Shown: positions 8,668 through 21,311, numbered from the stretch's first letter. The stretch: DNA of 64,000 bases from Nocardioides aquaticus (GCF_018459925.1 NZ_CP075371.1:1860001-1924000), one strand, 5' to 3'. Translations and numbers: made by a program. Notes: a model not told the origin generated them from the sequence alone.

Positions 8668-10143
8668 GTGCCGACCCTTCTCGAGCTGGTCCGCAGCCAC
8701 ACCGACCTCGACGAGGACGACGTGTCCTGGCTGCAGCTGCTGCAGGCCGACTGGCAGATCGTGGCCGACCTGTCCTTCGCCGACCTGGTGCTCTGGCTGC
8801 CCGACCGCGACGGCCACGGCTTCTGGGCCGGCGCCCAGATGCGGCCGACCACCGGGCCGACCGCGTACGTCGACGACGTGGTCGGCACCTTCGTCGCGGC
8901 CGGTCGGCGGCCGCTGCTGGAGGAGGCGTACGCCAGCGGGCGGCTGGTCCGCGAAGGGGACCCCGAGTGGCGCGACGAGGTGCCCGTGCGGGTCGAGTCG
9001 ATCCCGGTGGTGCGGGCCGGTCGGGTGATCGCGGTGATCACCCGGAACACCAACCTGCACGGCGTACGCACCCCGAGCCGCCTGGAGCTGACCTACCTGC
9101 AGACCGCGGACGACCTGAGCCAGATGATCGCCGCCGGTCACTTCCCGGTGCCCGGCGCACGCAGTGACCACGCGGACTCCCCGCGCGTCGGCGACGGGTT
9201 CCTGCGCGTCGACGCGTTCGGGCTGGTGACCTACGCGAGCCCGAACGCGTTGTCGCTCTACCGGCGCCTGGGGCTGTCGGGGGACCTGACCGGGCTCGAC
9301 CTCGCCGACCTCACCCGTCGGCTCGTGCCGCCCCGGCGCCGACCCGACGAGGAGACGCTGAGCGCGGTGCTGGCCGGGCGGGCGCACCGCGACACCGAGC
9401 TGGCCGCCGAGGAGGTCGCCCTGATCGTGCGGGCGGTGCCGCTGCGCCCCGCCGGTGAGCGGATCGGGGCGCTGATCCTGGTCCGCGACGTGACCGAGCT
9501 GCGTCGGCGGGACCGCGAGCTGGTCACCAAGGACGCGACCATCCGCGAGATCCACCACCGGGTGAAGAACAACCTGCAGACCGTCGCCGCGCTGCTGCGC
9601 CTGCAGGCGCGCCGGATGGACTCACCGGGCGGCCGGGCCGCGCTCCAGGAGGCCGTGCGTCGGGTGGGCACCATCGCGGTCGTGCACGAGATGCTCAGCC
9701 AGGCCGTCGAGGAGGACGTCGACTTCGACGAGGTCGCCGACCGCCTGGTGGGCATGGTCGTGGAGGTCAGCACGGCGGCGGTCCCGGTGCAGGTGCGTCG
9801 CGAGGGGTCGTTCGGCCGGCTGCCGTCGGAGACCGCCACCACCCTGGCGATGGTGCTGACCGAGGTGCTGCAGAACGCGGTGGAGCACGGTTACGGCGAC
9901 GCCGCCGCCGGGACGACGGGCCACGTGGAGATGCGGGTGCGCCGCGGAGCGGGCCGCCTGACGATCGGGGTCGCCGACGACGGTCACGGGCTGCCGGACG
10001 GCTTCGACCCCGAGACCTCGACCGGCCTGGGCCTGTCGATCGTGCGGACCCTGGTGGAGTCCGAGCTGGGCGGCCGCCTCCACCTCGGTGACCGCCCGCA
10101 GGGCAGTGGTGCGGTCGCCGACATCGACGTCCCCCTCACCTGA
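8668..10143 (+). CDS. pdtaS: PdtaS-type sensor histidine kinase (GAF-PAS-HisKA_2-HATPase)
   Basis: 491 residues, soluble. The N-terminal GAF-like domain spans about residues 1-160, a PAS-like domain 175-280, and the HisKA_2 phosphoacceptor segment REIHHRVKNNLQTVAALLRLQ follows with the His pair at about 296-297. The HATPase domain has the N box (LTEVLQNAVEHGY) and G boxes (VADDGHGLPDG, STGLGLSIV). In M. tuberculosis PdtaS phosphorylates the antiterminator PdtaR and also sits next to whiB1. No PdtaR-like ANTAR gene is visible in this window. Confidence 0.88.
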   Translation: MPTLLELVRSHTDLDEDDVSWLQLLQADWQIVADLSFADLVLWLPDRDGHGFWAGAQMRPTTGPTAYVDDVVGTFVAAGRRPLLEEAYASGRLVREGDPEWRDEVPVRVESIPVVRAGRVIAVITRNTNLHGVRTPSRLELTYLQTADDLSQMIAAGHFPVPGARSDHADSPRVGDGFLRVDAFGLVTYASPNALSLYRRLGLSGDLTGLDLADLTRRLVPPRRRPDEETLSAVLAGRAHRDTELAAEEVALIVRAVPLRPAGERIGALILVRDVTELRRRDRELVTKDATIREIHHRVKNNLQTVAALLRLQARRMDSPGGRAALQEAVRRVGTIAVVHEMLSQAVEEDVDFDEVADRLVGMVVEVSTAAVPVQVRREGSFGRLPSETATTLAMVLTEVLQNAVEHGYGDAAAGTTGHVEMRVRRGAGRLTIGVADDGHGLPDGFDPETSTGLGLSIVRTLVESELGGRLHLGDRPQGSGAVADIDVPLT

Positions 10144-10156
10144 GGCGAGGGGGACG
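10128..10156. terminator. Hairpin at the end of the PdtaS-type kinase gene
   Basis: A 10-bp perfect stem (10128-10137 with 10147-10156) has a 9-nt loop holding the stop codon. It lies between the converging kinase and whiB1 genes. Confidence 0.6.
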
Positions 10157-10202
10157 ACGAGACATACGGCTGGGGGTCCTGCCCGGGGGGCGGGGGTCCG
10201 GC

Positions 10203-10454
10203 TCAGGCGGTGCGGATGCGGGCCCGGGCGTTGCGGCGCTTCAGCGCACGACGCTCGTCCTCGCTCAGACCGCCCCAGACCCCGTGGTCCTGGCCGGCCT
10301 CGAGGGCCCAGGCCAGGCACTGCTCGCGGACCTCGCAGCGGCGGCACACCTGCTTGGCCTCCTCGATCTGGAGGATCGCGGGACCGGTGTTGCCGATCGG
10401 GAAGAACAGCTCAGGGTCCTCGTCGAGGCACGCAGAACGATGGCGCCAATCCAT
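10203..10454 (-). CDS. whiB1: WhiB1-type iron-sulfur transcription regulator
   Basis: 83 residues, essentially the WhiB1/WblE sequence. The [4Fe-4S] ligands are Cys9, Cys37, Cys40 and Cys46 (spacing C-x27-C-x2-C-x5-C). The GVWGGLSEDERRALKRRNARAR turn and basic tail bind DNA. In mycobacteria WhiB1 is an essential, nitric-oxide-responsive partner of the primary sigma factor. The ATG at 10454 was chosen because the family begins MDWRH; an open extension upstream (MRRERNPA) is probably not translated. A leader of up to 230 nt precedes it. Confidence 0.95.
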   Translation of the reverse strand: MDWRHRSACLDEDPELFFPIGNTGPAILQIEEAKQVCRRCEVREQCLAWALEAGQDHGVWGGLSEDERRALKRRNARARIRTA

Positions 10455-10530
10455 GGCAGGGTTTCTCTCTCTCCTCACACGCGTGCAGACAGGGGTGCTC
10501 AGGCCTGCGGGCGCGCGTGACCGTCCACGA

Positions 10531-10546
10531 TATGAAGGTGTTCACG
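10531..10546. promoter_or_regulatory. CRP-like site upstream of whiB1
   Basis: TATGA-N6-TCACG matches the actinobacterial CRP/GlxR pattern TGTGA-N6-TCACA at 8 of 10 positions. It lies about 80 nt upstream of the whiB1 start. The M. tuberculosis CRP (Rv3676) is known to control whiB1. Confidence 0.4.
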
Positions 10547-10672
10547 AGCGCGCCCTCAAGACTCCCAATAGAACGGGCCGGGCACAAGCACCCAGAAGGT
10601 TCGGTGGGTCACAACGCGCAGGTTCGGGACGTCCGACCCAGGCTCGCGAGCGACGTGGGGAGCGTACCGATC

Positions 10673-10678
10673 TAGTCT
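10673..10678 (+). promoter_or_regulatory. -10 hexamer, leaderless promoter of the small membrane protein gene
   Basis: TAGTCT ends 6 nt before the GTG at 10685. Confidence 0.45.
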
Positions 10679-10684
10679 CGACCC

Positions 10685-11125
10685 GTGGCCTCCCGACCGA
10701 CCCCCGACCCCTCCGAGGACCCGACCGAGGACCCGGCCGGCGTCGCGGCCCGCCACGACCCGACACCACCACCCCTGGTGGTCGCCGCGTCCCTGGTCGC
10801 GCTGCAGGGCCTGGCGCTGGTCGCGCTCGGGGTGCTCCAGCTGGCCAGCCTGACCCGCGAGAGCTTCACCCTCGGCGTCGGTGTCGGCGTGTTCTTCCTG
10901 GCCTTCGCCGTCCTCCTGCTCGCCGCGGCGCGGGCGCTCCTGCGCGCGGAGACCTGGGGACGGGGGCCGGTGCTGCTCGCCCAGCTGATCCAGCTCGGGC
11001 TCGCCTGGACCAACCGCCAGGAGCTGCCGCTGCTGCTGACCGCCGCCCTGGTCGTCACGGCCGTCGTGGCGGTGCTCGGGGTCGTGCACCCCTCCTCGGT
11101 GGCTCGGCTGGCCCGCGAGCCGTGA
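10685..11125 (+). CDS. Small integral membrane protein, unknown function
   Basis: 146 residues. An acidic Pro/Asp-rich cytosolic leader (about 30 residues) is followed by four predicted membrane helices: VVAASLVALQGLALVALG, VGVFFLAFAVLLLAAARAL, GPVLLAQLIQLGLAW and LTAALVVTAVVAVLGVV. No family recognised; such proteins are often annotated as conserved integral membrane proteins. Its last 71 bp overlap the antisense tail of the sigma-factor gene. Confidence 0.7.
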   Translation: MASRPTPDPSEDPTEDPAGVAARHDPTPPPLVVAASLVALQGLALVALGVLQLASLTRESFTLGVGVGVFFLAFAVLLLAAARALLRAETWGRGPVLLAQLIQLGLAWTNRQELPLLLTAALVVTAVVAVLGVVHPSSVARLAREP

Positions 11126-11924
11126 GCCCGGCGCCGGGTCGGGCCGGACCGGTCTCCGGGGGGAGGTCCAGCGCGGCCCGCAGGTCGGCCAGCGTCCGCG
11201 CCAACACCCGCGAGACCTGCATCTGGGTCAACCCCGTCTCGGCCGCCACCTGGGACTGGGTCATCCCGGCGTAGAAGCGCAGCAGCAGGATCCTCTTCTC
11301 CCGTGGCGGGAGGCGCTCCAGCAGGGGGCGCACGGACTCCCGCAGCACCACGGCGGCCAGCGCCCCGTCCTCGCAACCGACCAGGTCGCTCCGCACGGTC
11401 GGCCCGTCCGGCGCGCCGGCCACGGCGTCGAGCGAGGTGGCGGTGTAGGCCTCGGCCGACTCCTGGCACTCCACGACCTCCGCCACGGTGCAACCGAGCG
11501 CGGAGGCGAGCTCGGCGGTGGTGGGGGAGCGGCCGAGCTCCTGGACGAGCGCGGCGGACGCGGTGCCGACCCGGACCCGCAGCTCCTGCAGGCGGCGGGG
11601 CACCCGCACCACCCCACCCCTGTCGCGGAACCAGCGCCGGACCTCGCCCTGGATCGTGGGCGCCGCGAAGGAGGTGAACTGGAGCCCCCGCGCGGGGTCG
11701 AAGCGGTCGATGGCGAGCAGCAGCGCGACCATCCCGACCTGCACGAGGTCCTCGTGGGGCTCCCCGCGCCCGCGGAAGCGGCGCACGCAGTGCTCGACCA
11801 GCGGCCGGTGGAGCAGGGCCAGGGCCTCGCGGGCGGCGGCCCGGCCGGGGCCGCCGGCGGCCACCACCGCCATCAGCTCCTCGCTGCGGGCCCGCAGCGC
11901 GGCGTGGTCGACGGGCTCGGGCAC
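11055..11924 (-). CDS. SigB/SigF-family alternative sigma factor
   Basis: 289 residues. Region 2 (LVEHCVRRFRGRGEPHEDLVQVGMVALLLAIDRFDP) is followed by region 2.4/3 (FTSFAAPTIQGEVRRWFRDRG, VRVPRRLQEL) and region 4 (LLERLPPREKRILLLRFYAGMTQSQVAAETGLTQMQVSRVLARTL). This is the stress/sporulation sigma class (SigB, SigF, SigG). Such factors normally have an anti-sigma kinase and antagonist; none is adjacent. The last 35 or so residues are a Pro/Arg/Gly tail read from the antisense of the neighbouring membrane protein gene and are probably not conserved. GGGAG sits 5 nt before the GTG start. Confidence 0.88.
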   Translation of the reverse strand: MPEPVDHAALRARSEELMAVVAAGGPGRAAAREALALLHRPLVEHCVRRFRGRGEPHEDLVQVGMVALLLAIDRFDPARGLQFTSFAAPTIQGEVRRWFRDRGGVVRVPRRLQELRVRVGTASAALVQELGRSPTTAELASALGCTVAEVVECQESAEAYTATSLDAVAGAPDGPTVRSDLVGCEDGALAAVVLRESVRPLLERLPPREKRILLLRFYAGMTQSQVAAETGLTQMQVSRVLARTLADLRAALDLPPETGPARPGAGLTARGPAEPPRRGARPRAPPRRP

Positions 11925-12038
11925 GGCGCTCCCTCGGCTCGGGTACGGGGCGGGCAGGACGCTAGTCGGGCCCGCCCGGGCCCGGGGCGTGCCGGGAGCG
12001 CCCTGTGGGCGACCGCGCCGGACGGTGGCCTGTGCCCG

Positions 12039-15326
<3,288 letters not shown>

Positions 15327-15495
15327 CCGCACCTCCCTGTCCCGGCCGTCCGGTGGACGGTCCGCGCACGAGGATAGTGCGCCACGGGCGCCCGGGTGCG
15401 GCTTCGGCGCGGACCCGGAGGACGACGACGCCCTCCCGGCCACGACGGTGCGTGGCGGGAGGGCGGCGTACGACGGGGTGGCCCCGCGGAGGGCG

Positions 15496-15897
15496 TCAGG
15501 CCTTCTTGGTCTCCCAGAAGATCTCGGCGATCTCGTCGATCTTGGCCAGCAGCTGGTCGGCCACGTCGGCGTCGAGCGAGCCCTTGGCGCCGGTGGCGCC
15601 GGCGAGCTTGGTGGCCTCGTTGGTCAGCTGGTGCAGCTGGGGGTACTTCTCGAAGTGCGGGGGCTTGAAGTAGTCGGTCCACAGCACCCACAGGTGGTGC
15701 TTGACCAGCTCGGCGCGCTGCTCCTTGATCAGGATGGCGCGGGTGCGGAAGTCGGGGTCGTCGTTGTCGGCGACCTTGGCGATGATGCCCTTGATCGACT
15801 CGGCCTCGATGCGGGCCTGGGCGGGGTCGTAGACGCCGCAGGGCAGGTCGCAGTGGGCCGAGACCTCGATGGTGGGGGCGAAGAGCTTCGCGAGCAT
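15496..15897 (-). CDS. sodN: Nickel superoxide dismutase
   Basis: 133 residues. After a 14-residue propeptide comes the nickel hook HCDLPCGVY (His15, Cys16, Cys20), which becomes the N-terminus of the mature enzyme and holds Ni through His1, Cys2 and Cys6. It removes superoxide in the cytoplasm as a homohexamer. The rest (KHHLWVLWTDYFKPPHFEKYP) is typical four-helix NiSOD. The gene for the processing protease lies divergently 132 bp away. A TAGTCT hexamer (15940-15945, minus strand) is a candidate -10. No clear nickel-regulator box was found. Confidence 0.97.
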   Translation of the reverse strand: MLAKLFAPTIEVSAHCDLPCGVYDPAQARIEAESIKGIIAKVADNDDPDFRTRAILIKEQRAELVKHHLWVLWTDYFKPPHFEKYPQLHQLTNEATKLAGATGAKGSLDADVADQLLAKIDEIAEIFWETKKA

Positions 15898-16029
15898 GCG
15901 GGTCCTCTCAGGGGTACGTCAGGTGGTCCGTGCCCTGCGAGACTACTGCGCGTGGCAGGCGTCGGGGATGGGGCACGCGACTTCGAAACTAGGGGTGCGG
16001 GCGCCCCGGGTCACCACGCCCCTTGGGGT

Positions 16030-16329
16030 GTGGCCCGGGTCCGGGGCCGGTCGATGGCGCCGTCGCTCTCGCCGGGGGACCGGCTGCTCGTGCGGTACGG
16101 CGCCGCGCCCCGACCCGGCGACGTCGTGGTCGCGCGGTTCCCCGACGGCACGGTCGTGGTCAAGCGCGCCACGGACCGGCGTACGACCAGGGCCGGCGCC
16201 CCGGGCTGGTGGCTGCTCAGCGACGACCCGGACGCGGGGGTCGACTCCCGGCACCGCGGCCCGGTCGCCGCGCAGGACGTGCTCGGGGTGGTGCGGGCCC
16301 GGCTCTGGCCACGTCCGCGCCGCGTGTGA
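16030..16329 (+). CDS. sodX: SodX, nickel-type superoxide dismutase maturation protease (S26 family)
   Basis: 99 residues of signal-peptidase-like S26 fold. Catalytic Ser8 lies in GRSMAPSL and the general-base Lys45 in TVVVKRA; a SDDPDAGVDSR segment completes the core. It is thought to cut the SodN propeptide to expose the Ni-binding His. The GTG at 16030 keeps Ser8 inside the protein; the internal Met9 cannot be the start. Divergent pairing with sodN supports the role. It has no membrane anchor, as expected for a cytosolic processing enzyme. Confidence 0.88.
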   Translation: MARVRGRSMAPSLSPGDRLLVRYGAAPRPGDVVVARFPDGTVVVKRATDRRTTRAGAPGWWLLSDDPDAGVDSRHRGPVAAQDVLGVVRARLWPRPRRV

Positions 16330-16410
16330 CGCACGTCTCGGTCGGTACGGCGTCCACGCGCGGTGCTGAGCCCTGTGGCCCCGCGGCGCGCTGTGCCAGA
16401 CTCACCGACC

Positions 16411-17595
<1,185 letters not shown>

Positions 17596-17648
17596 CCCTG
17601 GGTGCCCGCCAGCCGGGCCGGGGGTCCCGGAGGCGGCCCGAGCGGTAG

Positions 17649-17654
17649 TAGGTT
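17649..17654 (+). promoter_or_regulatory. -10 hexamer of a near-leaderless promoter for the MDR oxidoreductase
   Basis: TAGGTT ends 7 nt before the ATG at 17662. Confidence 0.45.
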
Positions 17655-17661
17655 CGCGGCC

Positions 17662-18630
17662 ATGTTCGCCGTCTACGCCGAGTCCTTCTCCTCCGACGAC
17701 CCGCTGTCCGGCCTGGTGCTGGGCGACCGGCCCGAGCCCGAGGTCCCCGACGGGTGGACCACGATCACCGTCAAGGCCGCCTCGCTCAACCACCACGACC
17801 TGTTCTCGTTGCGGGGGGTGGGCCTGAAGCAGGAGCAGCTGCCCATGATCCTGGGCACCGACGCGGCCGGCCTCGACGAGGACGGCAACGAGGTCGTCGT
17901 CCACGGCGTGGTGAGCGACCCGTCCTGGCGCGGCGACGAGACCTTCGACCCCCGCCGCTCGCTGCTCAGCGAGCGCCACCAGGGCGCGATGGCCGAGCGG
18001 GTGGCCGTGCCGCGCGCCAACGTCGTGCCGAAGCCGGCCTCCCTGTCGTTCGCCGAGGCCGCCTGCCTGCCCACCGCCTGGCTCACCGCCTACCGGATGC
18101 TCTTCACCCGCGGCGAGCTGCGCGCCGGGGAGACCGTGCTGGTGCAGGGTGCCGGCGGCGGGGTCGCGACCGCCGCGATCACCCTGGCCCGCGCTGCCGG
18201 CCTGCGCGTGCTCGCCACCAGCCGCGACGAGGGCAAGCGTGCCCGCGCGCTCGAGATCGGTGCCCACGAGGTCTTCGAGTCCGGCGCCCGGCTGCCGGGC
18301 AAGGTCGACGCCGTCATCGAGACCGTCGGCAAGGCGACCTGGTCGCACTCCATCCGCTCCCTGCGTCCGGGCGGACGCCTGATCACCTCCGGCACCACGT
18401 CGGGCCCGAAGCTCGACGACGCCGAGCTGACCCGGATCTTCTTCCTCCAGCTCAGCGTGATCGGCTCGACGATGGGGACCCGGGAGGAGCTGGCCGCGCT
18501 GGTGACCATGCTCGACGCCACCGGCACCCGCCCGCTGATCGACCGCGAGCTGCCGATGGACCAGGCCCGCGACGGCTTCGCCGCGATGCTCGAGGGCGAC
18601 CTGTTCGGCAAGGTGGTCCTCACCCGGTGA
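17662..18630 (+). CDS. Zinc-independent MDR family oxidoreductase (quinone reductase-like)
   Basis: 322 residues. The GroES-like domain has SLNHHDLFSLRGVG and ILGTDAAG; the Rossmann domain has GETVLVQGAGGGVATAAITLARAAG and DAVIETVGKATW. The catalytic-zinc cysteines of alcohol dehydrogenases are absent, so it is more like the NADPH:quinone reductase branch. Substrate unknown. The start codon of the SDR gene overlaps its stop (GTGA), so the two are translationally coupled. Confidence 0.88.
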   Translation: MFAVYAESFSSDDPLSGLVLGDRPEPEVPDGWTTITVKAASLNHHDLFSLRGVGLKQEQLPMILGTDAAGLDEDGNEVVVHGVVSDPSWRGDETFDPRRSLLSERHQGAMAERVAVPRANVVPKPASLSFAEAACLPTAWLTAYRMLFTRGELRAGETVLVQGAGGGVATAAITLARAAGLRVLATSRDEGKRARALEIGAHEVFESGARLPGKVDAVIETVGKATWSHSIRSLRPGGRLITSGTTSGPKLDDAELTRIFFLQLSVIGSTMGTREELAALVTMLDATGTRPLIDRELPMDQARDGFAAMLEGDLFGKVVLTR

Positions 18631-19301
18631 GCACCCACCTGCTCACCGGCGCAGGGTCGGGCATCGGCCGCATCCTCGCCGAGCGGCTGCTGGCCCGCGG
18701 CGACCAGGTGCTGGCGGTCGCCCGGTCCGAGGAACGGGCCGCCGAGATGGCCGCCGACCTCCCCGGGATCACCACCCTGGTCGCCGACCTGGCCGACGCG
18801 GCGAGCACCGAGGCGTCGGGGGAGCGGCTGCCCGCGCGCCTCGACTCCGTCGTGCACGCCGCCGGGGTCGTCGAGCTCGGCGCCGTCGGCGACCTCCCGG
18901 CCACGGCGTGGACCGAGCAGCTCGCCGTCAACCTCGTCGCGCCCGCCGTGCTGACCCGGGTCGCGCTGCCGGCGCTGCGGGCCGCGCGCGGCACCGTCGT
19001 GCTGCTCAACTCCGGCGCCGGCCTGCGGGCCAACCCGCAGTGGGCGGCGTACGCCGCGTCCAAGCACGGCCTGCGCGCGCTCGCCGACAGCCTGCGCGCC
19101 GAGGAGCCGGACGTGCGCGTGACCTCGGTCTTCCCGGGCCGGACCGCCACCGCCATGCAGGAGACGGTGCACGCCCAGGAGGGCAAGGCGTACGACGCCT
19201 CGGACTGGATCCAGCCCGGGACCGTGGCCGACCTCGTGCTGCACGTGCTCGACCTGCCGCGCGACGCCGAGGTGCCCGAGGTGGTCGTCAAGCCGGTCTG
19301 A
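18627..19301 (+). CDS. Short-chain dehydrogenase/reductase
   Basis: 224 residues, classical SDR. The nucleotide motif is TGAGSGIGRIL, then HAAGVVELG (NNAG equivalent), the Ser in VLLNSGAG, and the catalytic pair in YAASKHGLRAL (Y-x3-K). It is shorter than most SDRs but complete. Coupled to the MDR gene. The pair may act on the same small carbonyl compounds, which is inference. Confidence 0.9.
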   Translation: MSTHLLTGAGSGIGRILAERLLARGDQVLAVARSEERAAEMAADLPGITTLVADLADAASTEASGERLPARLDSVVHAAGVVELGAVGDLPATAWTEQLAVNLVAPAVLTRVALPALRAARGTVVLLNSGAGLRANPQWAAYAASKHGLRALADSLRAEEPDVRVTSVFPGRTATAMQETVHAQEGKAYDASDWIQPGTVADLVLHVLDLPRDAEVPEVVVKPV

Positions 19302-19346
19302 GCCCGGGCGGTGTAACGCTGCGGGTGCGAGGTGACAAGGACCGGT

Positions 19347-19916
19347 GTGAGCAGCGACGACGTGACCGGCATCGGCCGGGACCCCGACCTTCTCGAGGCG
19401 TTCTACCGCGAGCACGTCGAGGCGGTCCAGCGGTTCGTCGCGCGGCGGGTGACGGACCCGCACACCGCCGCGGACCTCACCACCCAGGTGTTCCTGGCCG
19501 TGATCGACGCGGCGGCCGGGTACGACCCGGCGCGCGGAGCGCCCAGGGCCTGGTTGTTCGGCATCGCCCGCCACGTGGTGGCCGGGGAGCACCGGCGGGC
19601 CCGGCGGCAGCGGGAGTCCGCCCAGCGCTGGGGGACCCGTCGCGACCTCGAGCCCGACGCCGAGGAACGTGCCACCGAGAGGCTCGACGCCGAGCGCGAC
19701 GGCCGCCGGGTGCTCGAGCAGGTGTCTCGCCTGCCCGAGGGTCTGCGCGCCGTGGTCGAGCTGGTCCTCGTCGACGGGCTCGACCTCTCCGACGCCGCCG
19801 ACGCCCTCGGGATCACCGTCGGCAACGCCCGCGTCCGGCTGCACCGAGGACGCCGGCGGCTCGCTGCCTCCCTGCTGCCCGCCCTGACCCGCCCGACCGA
19901 GGAGGTAACGACGTGA
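19347..19916 (+). CDS. ECF sigma factor
   Basis: 189 residues. Region 2: DLLEAFYREHVEAVQRFVARRV...AADLTTQVFLAVIDAA; RAWLFGIARHVVAGEHRR follows. Region 4: VSRLPEGLRAVVELVLVDGLDLSDAADALGITVGNARVRLHRGRRRL. GTG 19347 has AAGG 6 nt upstream; GTG 19332 would add five residues. It overlaps its downstream partner by GTGA, the common sigma/anti-sigma layout. Target promoters are unknown. Confidence 0.88.
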   Translation: MSSDDVTGIGRDPDLLEAFYREHVEAVQRFVARRVTDPHTAADLTTQVFLAVIDAAAGYDPARGAPRAWLFGIARHVVAGEHRRARRQRESAQRWGTRRDLEPDAEERATERLDAERDGRRVLEQVSRLPEGLRAVVELVLVDGLDLSDAADALGITVGNARVRLHRGRRRLAASLLPALTRPTEEVTT

Positions 19917-20518
19917 CGACCGATCTGGACAGCTTCGAGGGCAGGCTGCTCGCCGACCTGCGAGCCGAGGTCGCGGAGCGCGCAGCAGCGGGTGCCGCGG
20001 TCCCTCGCCGCGACGGGCCGGGCCCCGGGCGCCGGCGCGTCGCCGCCGTCCTGGCGGCCGCTGCGGCCGTCGTGGCCACCGCCGTCGCGGTGCCCGCCCT
20101 CGTGGGACCGAGCCCGGCGTACGCCGTGGGGGAGGGTCCCGGCGGGACGATCGAGGTCGAGATCGACCGGCTCGAGGATGCTGCCGGGTTGGAGCAGGCC
20201 CTCGAGGAGGAGGGAGTGGCGGCCGACGTGCAGTACCTCGGCACGGACCTGCAGTGCCAGGACGACCGGTACCGGGACGCGCCGTCGGCGCCGGGCAGTC
20301 GGACGACCTTCGAGGTCGGCACGGGCGGCCTCCGGGTGGTGCTGGACCGCAGGGACGTGGTCGAGGGGCGGACCGTGGTCATCGCCGCCTCGACGACCTC
20401 CCCGGGAGGAGTGGACGAGAACGGCATCGAGGACCTGGGAGGCGCCTACGGCGAGGTCGGCATCGCGCGCGGCCCGGTCGCGCCGTGCGAGCCCGAGCCG
20501 AACGACTCCTCGCTATGA
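19913..20518 (+). CDS. Single-pass membrane protein, probable anti-sigma partner of the ECF factor
   Basis: 201 residues. A short cytosolic part (about 40 residues, LLADLRAEVAERA) precedes one membrane helix (VAAVLAAAAAVVATAVAVPALV, about 43-64), then an exported domain of about 130 residues with two Cys (DLQCQDDRY, VAPCEPEP) that could form a disulfide. No zinc anti-sigma motif. Coupling to the sigma gene by GTGA and the strong GAGGAGG ribosome-binding site suggest an anti-sigma role, but the cytosolic part is short for that job. Confidence 0.65.
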   Translation: MTTDLDSFEGRLLADLRAEVAERAAAGAAVPRRDGPGPGRRRVAAVLAAAAAVVATAVAVPALVGPSPAYAVGEGPGGTIEVEIDRLEDAAGLEQALEEEGVAADVQYLGTDLQCQDDRYRDAPSAPGSRTTFEVGTGGLRVVLDRRDVVEGRTVVIAASTTSPGGVDENGIEDLGGAYGEVGIARGPVAPCEPEPNDSSL

Positions 20519-20520
20519 GT

Positions 20521-20586
20521 GTCCGCAACCGTCATCTCGGGGCGCCGCGAGCGTCATCTCGGCTGTCCGCGAGCGTCATCTCGACT
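20521..20586. repeat. Three 22-bp tandem units between converging genes
   Basis: The core CGTCATCTCG recurs with exact 22-bp spacing (GTCATCTCG at 20531, 20553, 20575). Units 2 and 3 share 17 consecutive bases. The array fills the whole gap between the anti-sigma-like gene and the TetR gene and includes the TetR stop. Role unknown; it has no inverted symmetry of its own. Confidence 0.7.
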
Positions 20587-21235
20587 AGCGGTCGGAGCGC
20601 CAGCTCAACGCGCCGACGAGCACCATCCGCAGCTGGGTGCGCGCCGACTCGACCAGCCGCTTCTCCTCCTCCGGGTCGTCGCTGGCGTGCAGCACGGCGA
20701 CGGCGGTGGCCACCAGGGCGGTGACGAAGAGGTTCGACAGGATCCGCAGGTCCTCGGTGGTCCAGGCGTCGGTGCCCGGCAGGCGCTGCAGGTCGCTGGC
20801 CAGCTCGCGCTCGAACAGCTCGATGCTGCGGGCGATCGCCTCGCGCACCGCGGGCGGGCCGGCCTCGCGCTCGCGGGCGATGAAGGCGAAGTGCGCCTGC
20901 TGGGCGTGCACGTGCTCGACGAGGACGTCGATCGAGCTGTCGATGAGGTCGTCGTAGGCCGGGTCGTGCACGCGCACGTCGAGCAGCATCTCGCGCAGCG
21001 ACACGAACGACTCGTCGACCAGGGCCAGGCCGAGGTCCTCGATCGACTCGAAGTGGCGGTAGAACCCGGTGGGCACGATGCCCACCTCCTTGGCCACCTG
21101 GCGCAGGGACAGCGCCACCAGGCTGCTGCCCTCGCACAGCCGCAGGGCGGCGTCGAGGATGGCGCGGCGGGTCTGCTCCTTGCGCTCGGCCCGTGACTCA
21201 GGACGCGCGACCGCTTCCTCGTCCGTCGCCACCAT
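20585..21235 (-). CDS. TetR family repressor, probable fatty-acid desaturase regulator
   Basis: 216 residues. The helix-turn-helix (AILDAALRLCEGSSLVALSLRQVAKEVGIVPTGFYRHF) spans about residues 20-60. The C-terminal ligand domain has EHVHAQQAHFAFIARER. Sequence and position resemble the FabR/DesT group that senses acyl-CoA and controls unsaturated fatty acid synthesis. It is transcribed away from the reductase-desaturase operon with a palindromic operator between them. ATG 21235 (AGGA 8 nt upstream) is preferred over ATG 21244. Confidence 0.85.
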   Translation of the reverse strand: MVATDEEAVARPESRAERKEQTRRAILDAALRLCEGSSLVALSLRQVAKEVGIVPTGFYRHFESIEDLGLALVDESFVSLREMLLDVRVHDPAYDDLIDSSIDVLVEHVHAQQAHFAFIAREREAGPPAVREAIARSIELFERELASDLQRLPGTDAWTTEDLRILSNLFVTALVATAVAVLHASDDPEEEKRLVESARTQLRMVLVGALSWRSDR

Positions 21236-21279
21236 GGCCGTCATCCTACGTGCGTGCGCGGGGTCACGCGTGACGGCGG

Positions 21280-21308
21280 TTGACGCCCGGGGCCGGTCCG
21301 CCCATATT
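21280..21308 (+). promoter_or_regulatory. Near-consensus promoter of the desaturase operon
   Basis: TTGACG (21280-21285) and CATATT (21303-21308) are separated by 17 nt. This is the best sigma-70-type promoter seen in the window. The start point would be near 21315, inside the TetR operator. Confidence 0.75.
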
Positions 21309-21311
21309 GGT

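Noticed and set aside
15898..16029. Nur (nickel) operator between sodN and sodX
   Set aside because: No inverted repeat of the TTGCA type was visible in the 132-bp gap; only a possible -10 (TAGTCT) for sodN.
16363..16410. Earlier start for the malic enzyme at GTG 16363
   Set aside because: The added residues (Pro/Arg/Ala) are not like family N-termini and no ribosome-binding site precedes them. Left open as an alternative.
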